A DNA stretch of 64,000 bases from Pseudolabrys sp. GTDB lineage: Bacteria; Pseudomonadota; Alphaproteobacteria; Rhizobiales; Xanthobacteraceae. Of this stretch, positions 63,996 through 64,000 are shown piece after piece. Location: assembly GCA_022841665.1 (NCBI GenBank), contig JALHRB010000002.1, positions 124,001 to 188,000 on the forward strand. The letters are read 5' to 3'. A model generated the notes under the pieces. That model made no database searches and had not been told where the DNA came from. It saw only the letters and a program-made list of their open reading frames with translations. Position 1 is the stretch's first letter, and every line of letters starts with the position of its first letter. Made by a program: the position numbers and the translations under genes.

Positions 63996-64000
63996 TCAGG

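Overview
This 64 kb window is GC-rich, densely coding chromosomal DNA. The gene content points to an alphaproteobacterium of the Hyphomicrobiales (Bradyrhizobium / Xanthobacteraceae-like). Indicators are a red-type form I RuBisCO with cbbX, a coxMSLDE carboxydotrophy cluster with a CoxC-type MHYT-LytTR regulator, Rhizobiales-type formate dehydrogenase accessory genes, and typical intergenic palindromes. The assignment is an inference from gene families; no 16S gene is present.

Layout. 1-5.8 kb: a truncated ADP-forming acyl-CoA synthetase with a GNAT tail, a gene scar, a GntR/UTRA regulator and a xanthine-dehydrogenase-like molybdoenzyme subunit. 5.8-9.5 kb: a sulfotransferase-like protein with a possible Nif11-like N-terminus, a DUF6916-like protein, a GNAT protein and three tandem tail-collar (MdpB-like) proteins. 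9.7-14.5 kb: a lasso-peptide-type RiPP cluster on the minus strand (HPr-kinase-like protein, sulfotransferase, PqqD-like RRE, B2 leader peptidase, asparagine-synthetase-like cyclase). A short precursor gene with its own promoter can be read between B2 and the cyclase. A flavoprotein gene fragment borders the cluster. 14.9-17.5 kb: nitroreductase, small protein, TusA, MetE-like protein.

17.6-40.6 kb: a molybdenum/tungsten and formate dehydrogenase region. It holds two MoeA-like genes (one fused to a periplasmic-binding-like domain), a WD40-cytochrome c, a multi-cluster ferredoxin, a BPL-like protein, DUF6505/6352/3305/3306, an HTH-TorD fusion, FdhX, fdhABC, mobB, moeA, mobA, fdhD and a tungstate ABC transporter (tupBCA). 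40.9-41.2 kb: tRNA-Ser(GGA) preceded by two perfect 89-bp repeats, each starting with the 5' third of that tRNA. 41.4-50.4 kb: the Calvin-cycle operon cbbLSXFPTA with divergent cbbR. 50.7-60.1 kb: a form I CO dehydrogenase operon (coxMSLDE plus xdhC/coxF-like) with an OmpW-like porin and coxC upstream, flanked by 43-bp direct repeats resembling a tRNA-Ser 3' end. 60.6-64 kb: a ModA-like binding protein, a fumarylacetoacetase-family protein and an allophanate-hydrolase-like amidase.

Together, CO dehydrogenase and formate dehydrogenase would supply electrons and CO2, and the cbb operon would fix the CO2. The Mo/W uptake and cofactor genes serve the molybdoenzymes. The lasso-type cluster with two candidate tailoring enzymes is the most interesting accessory element.
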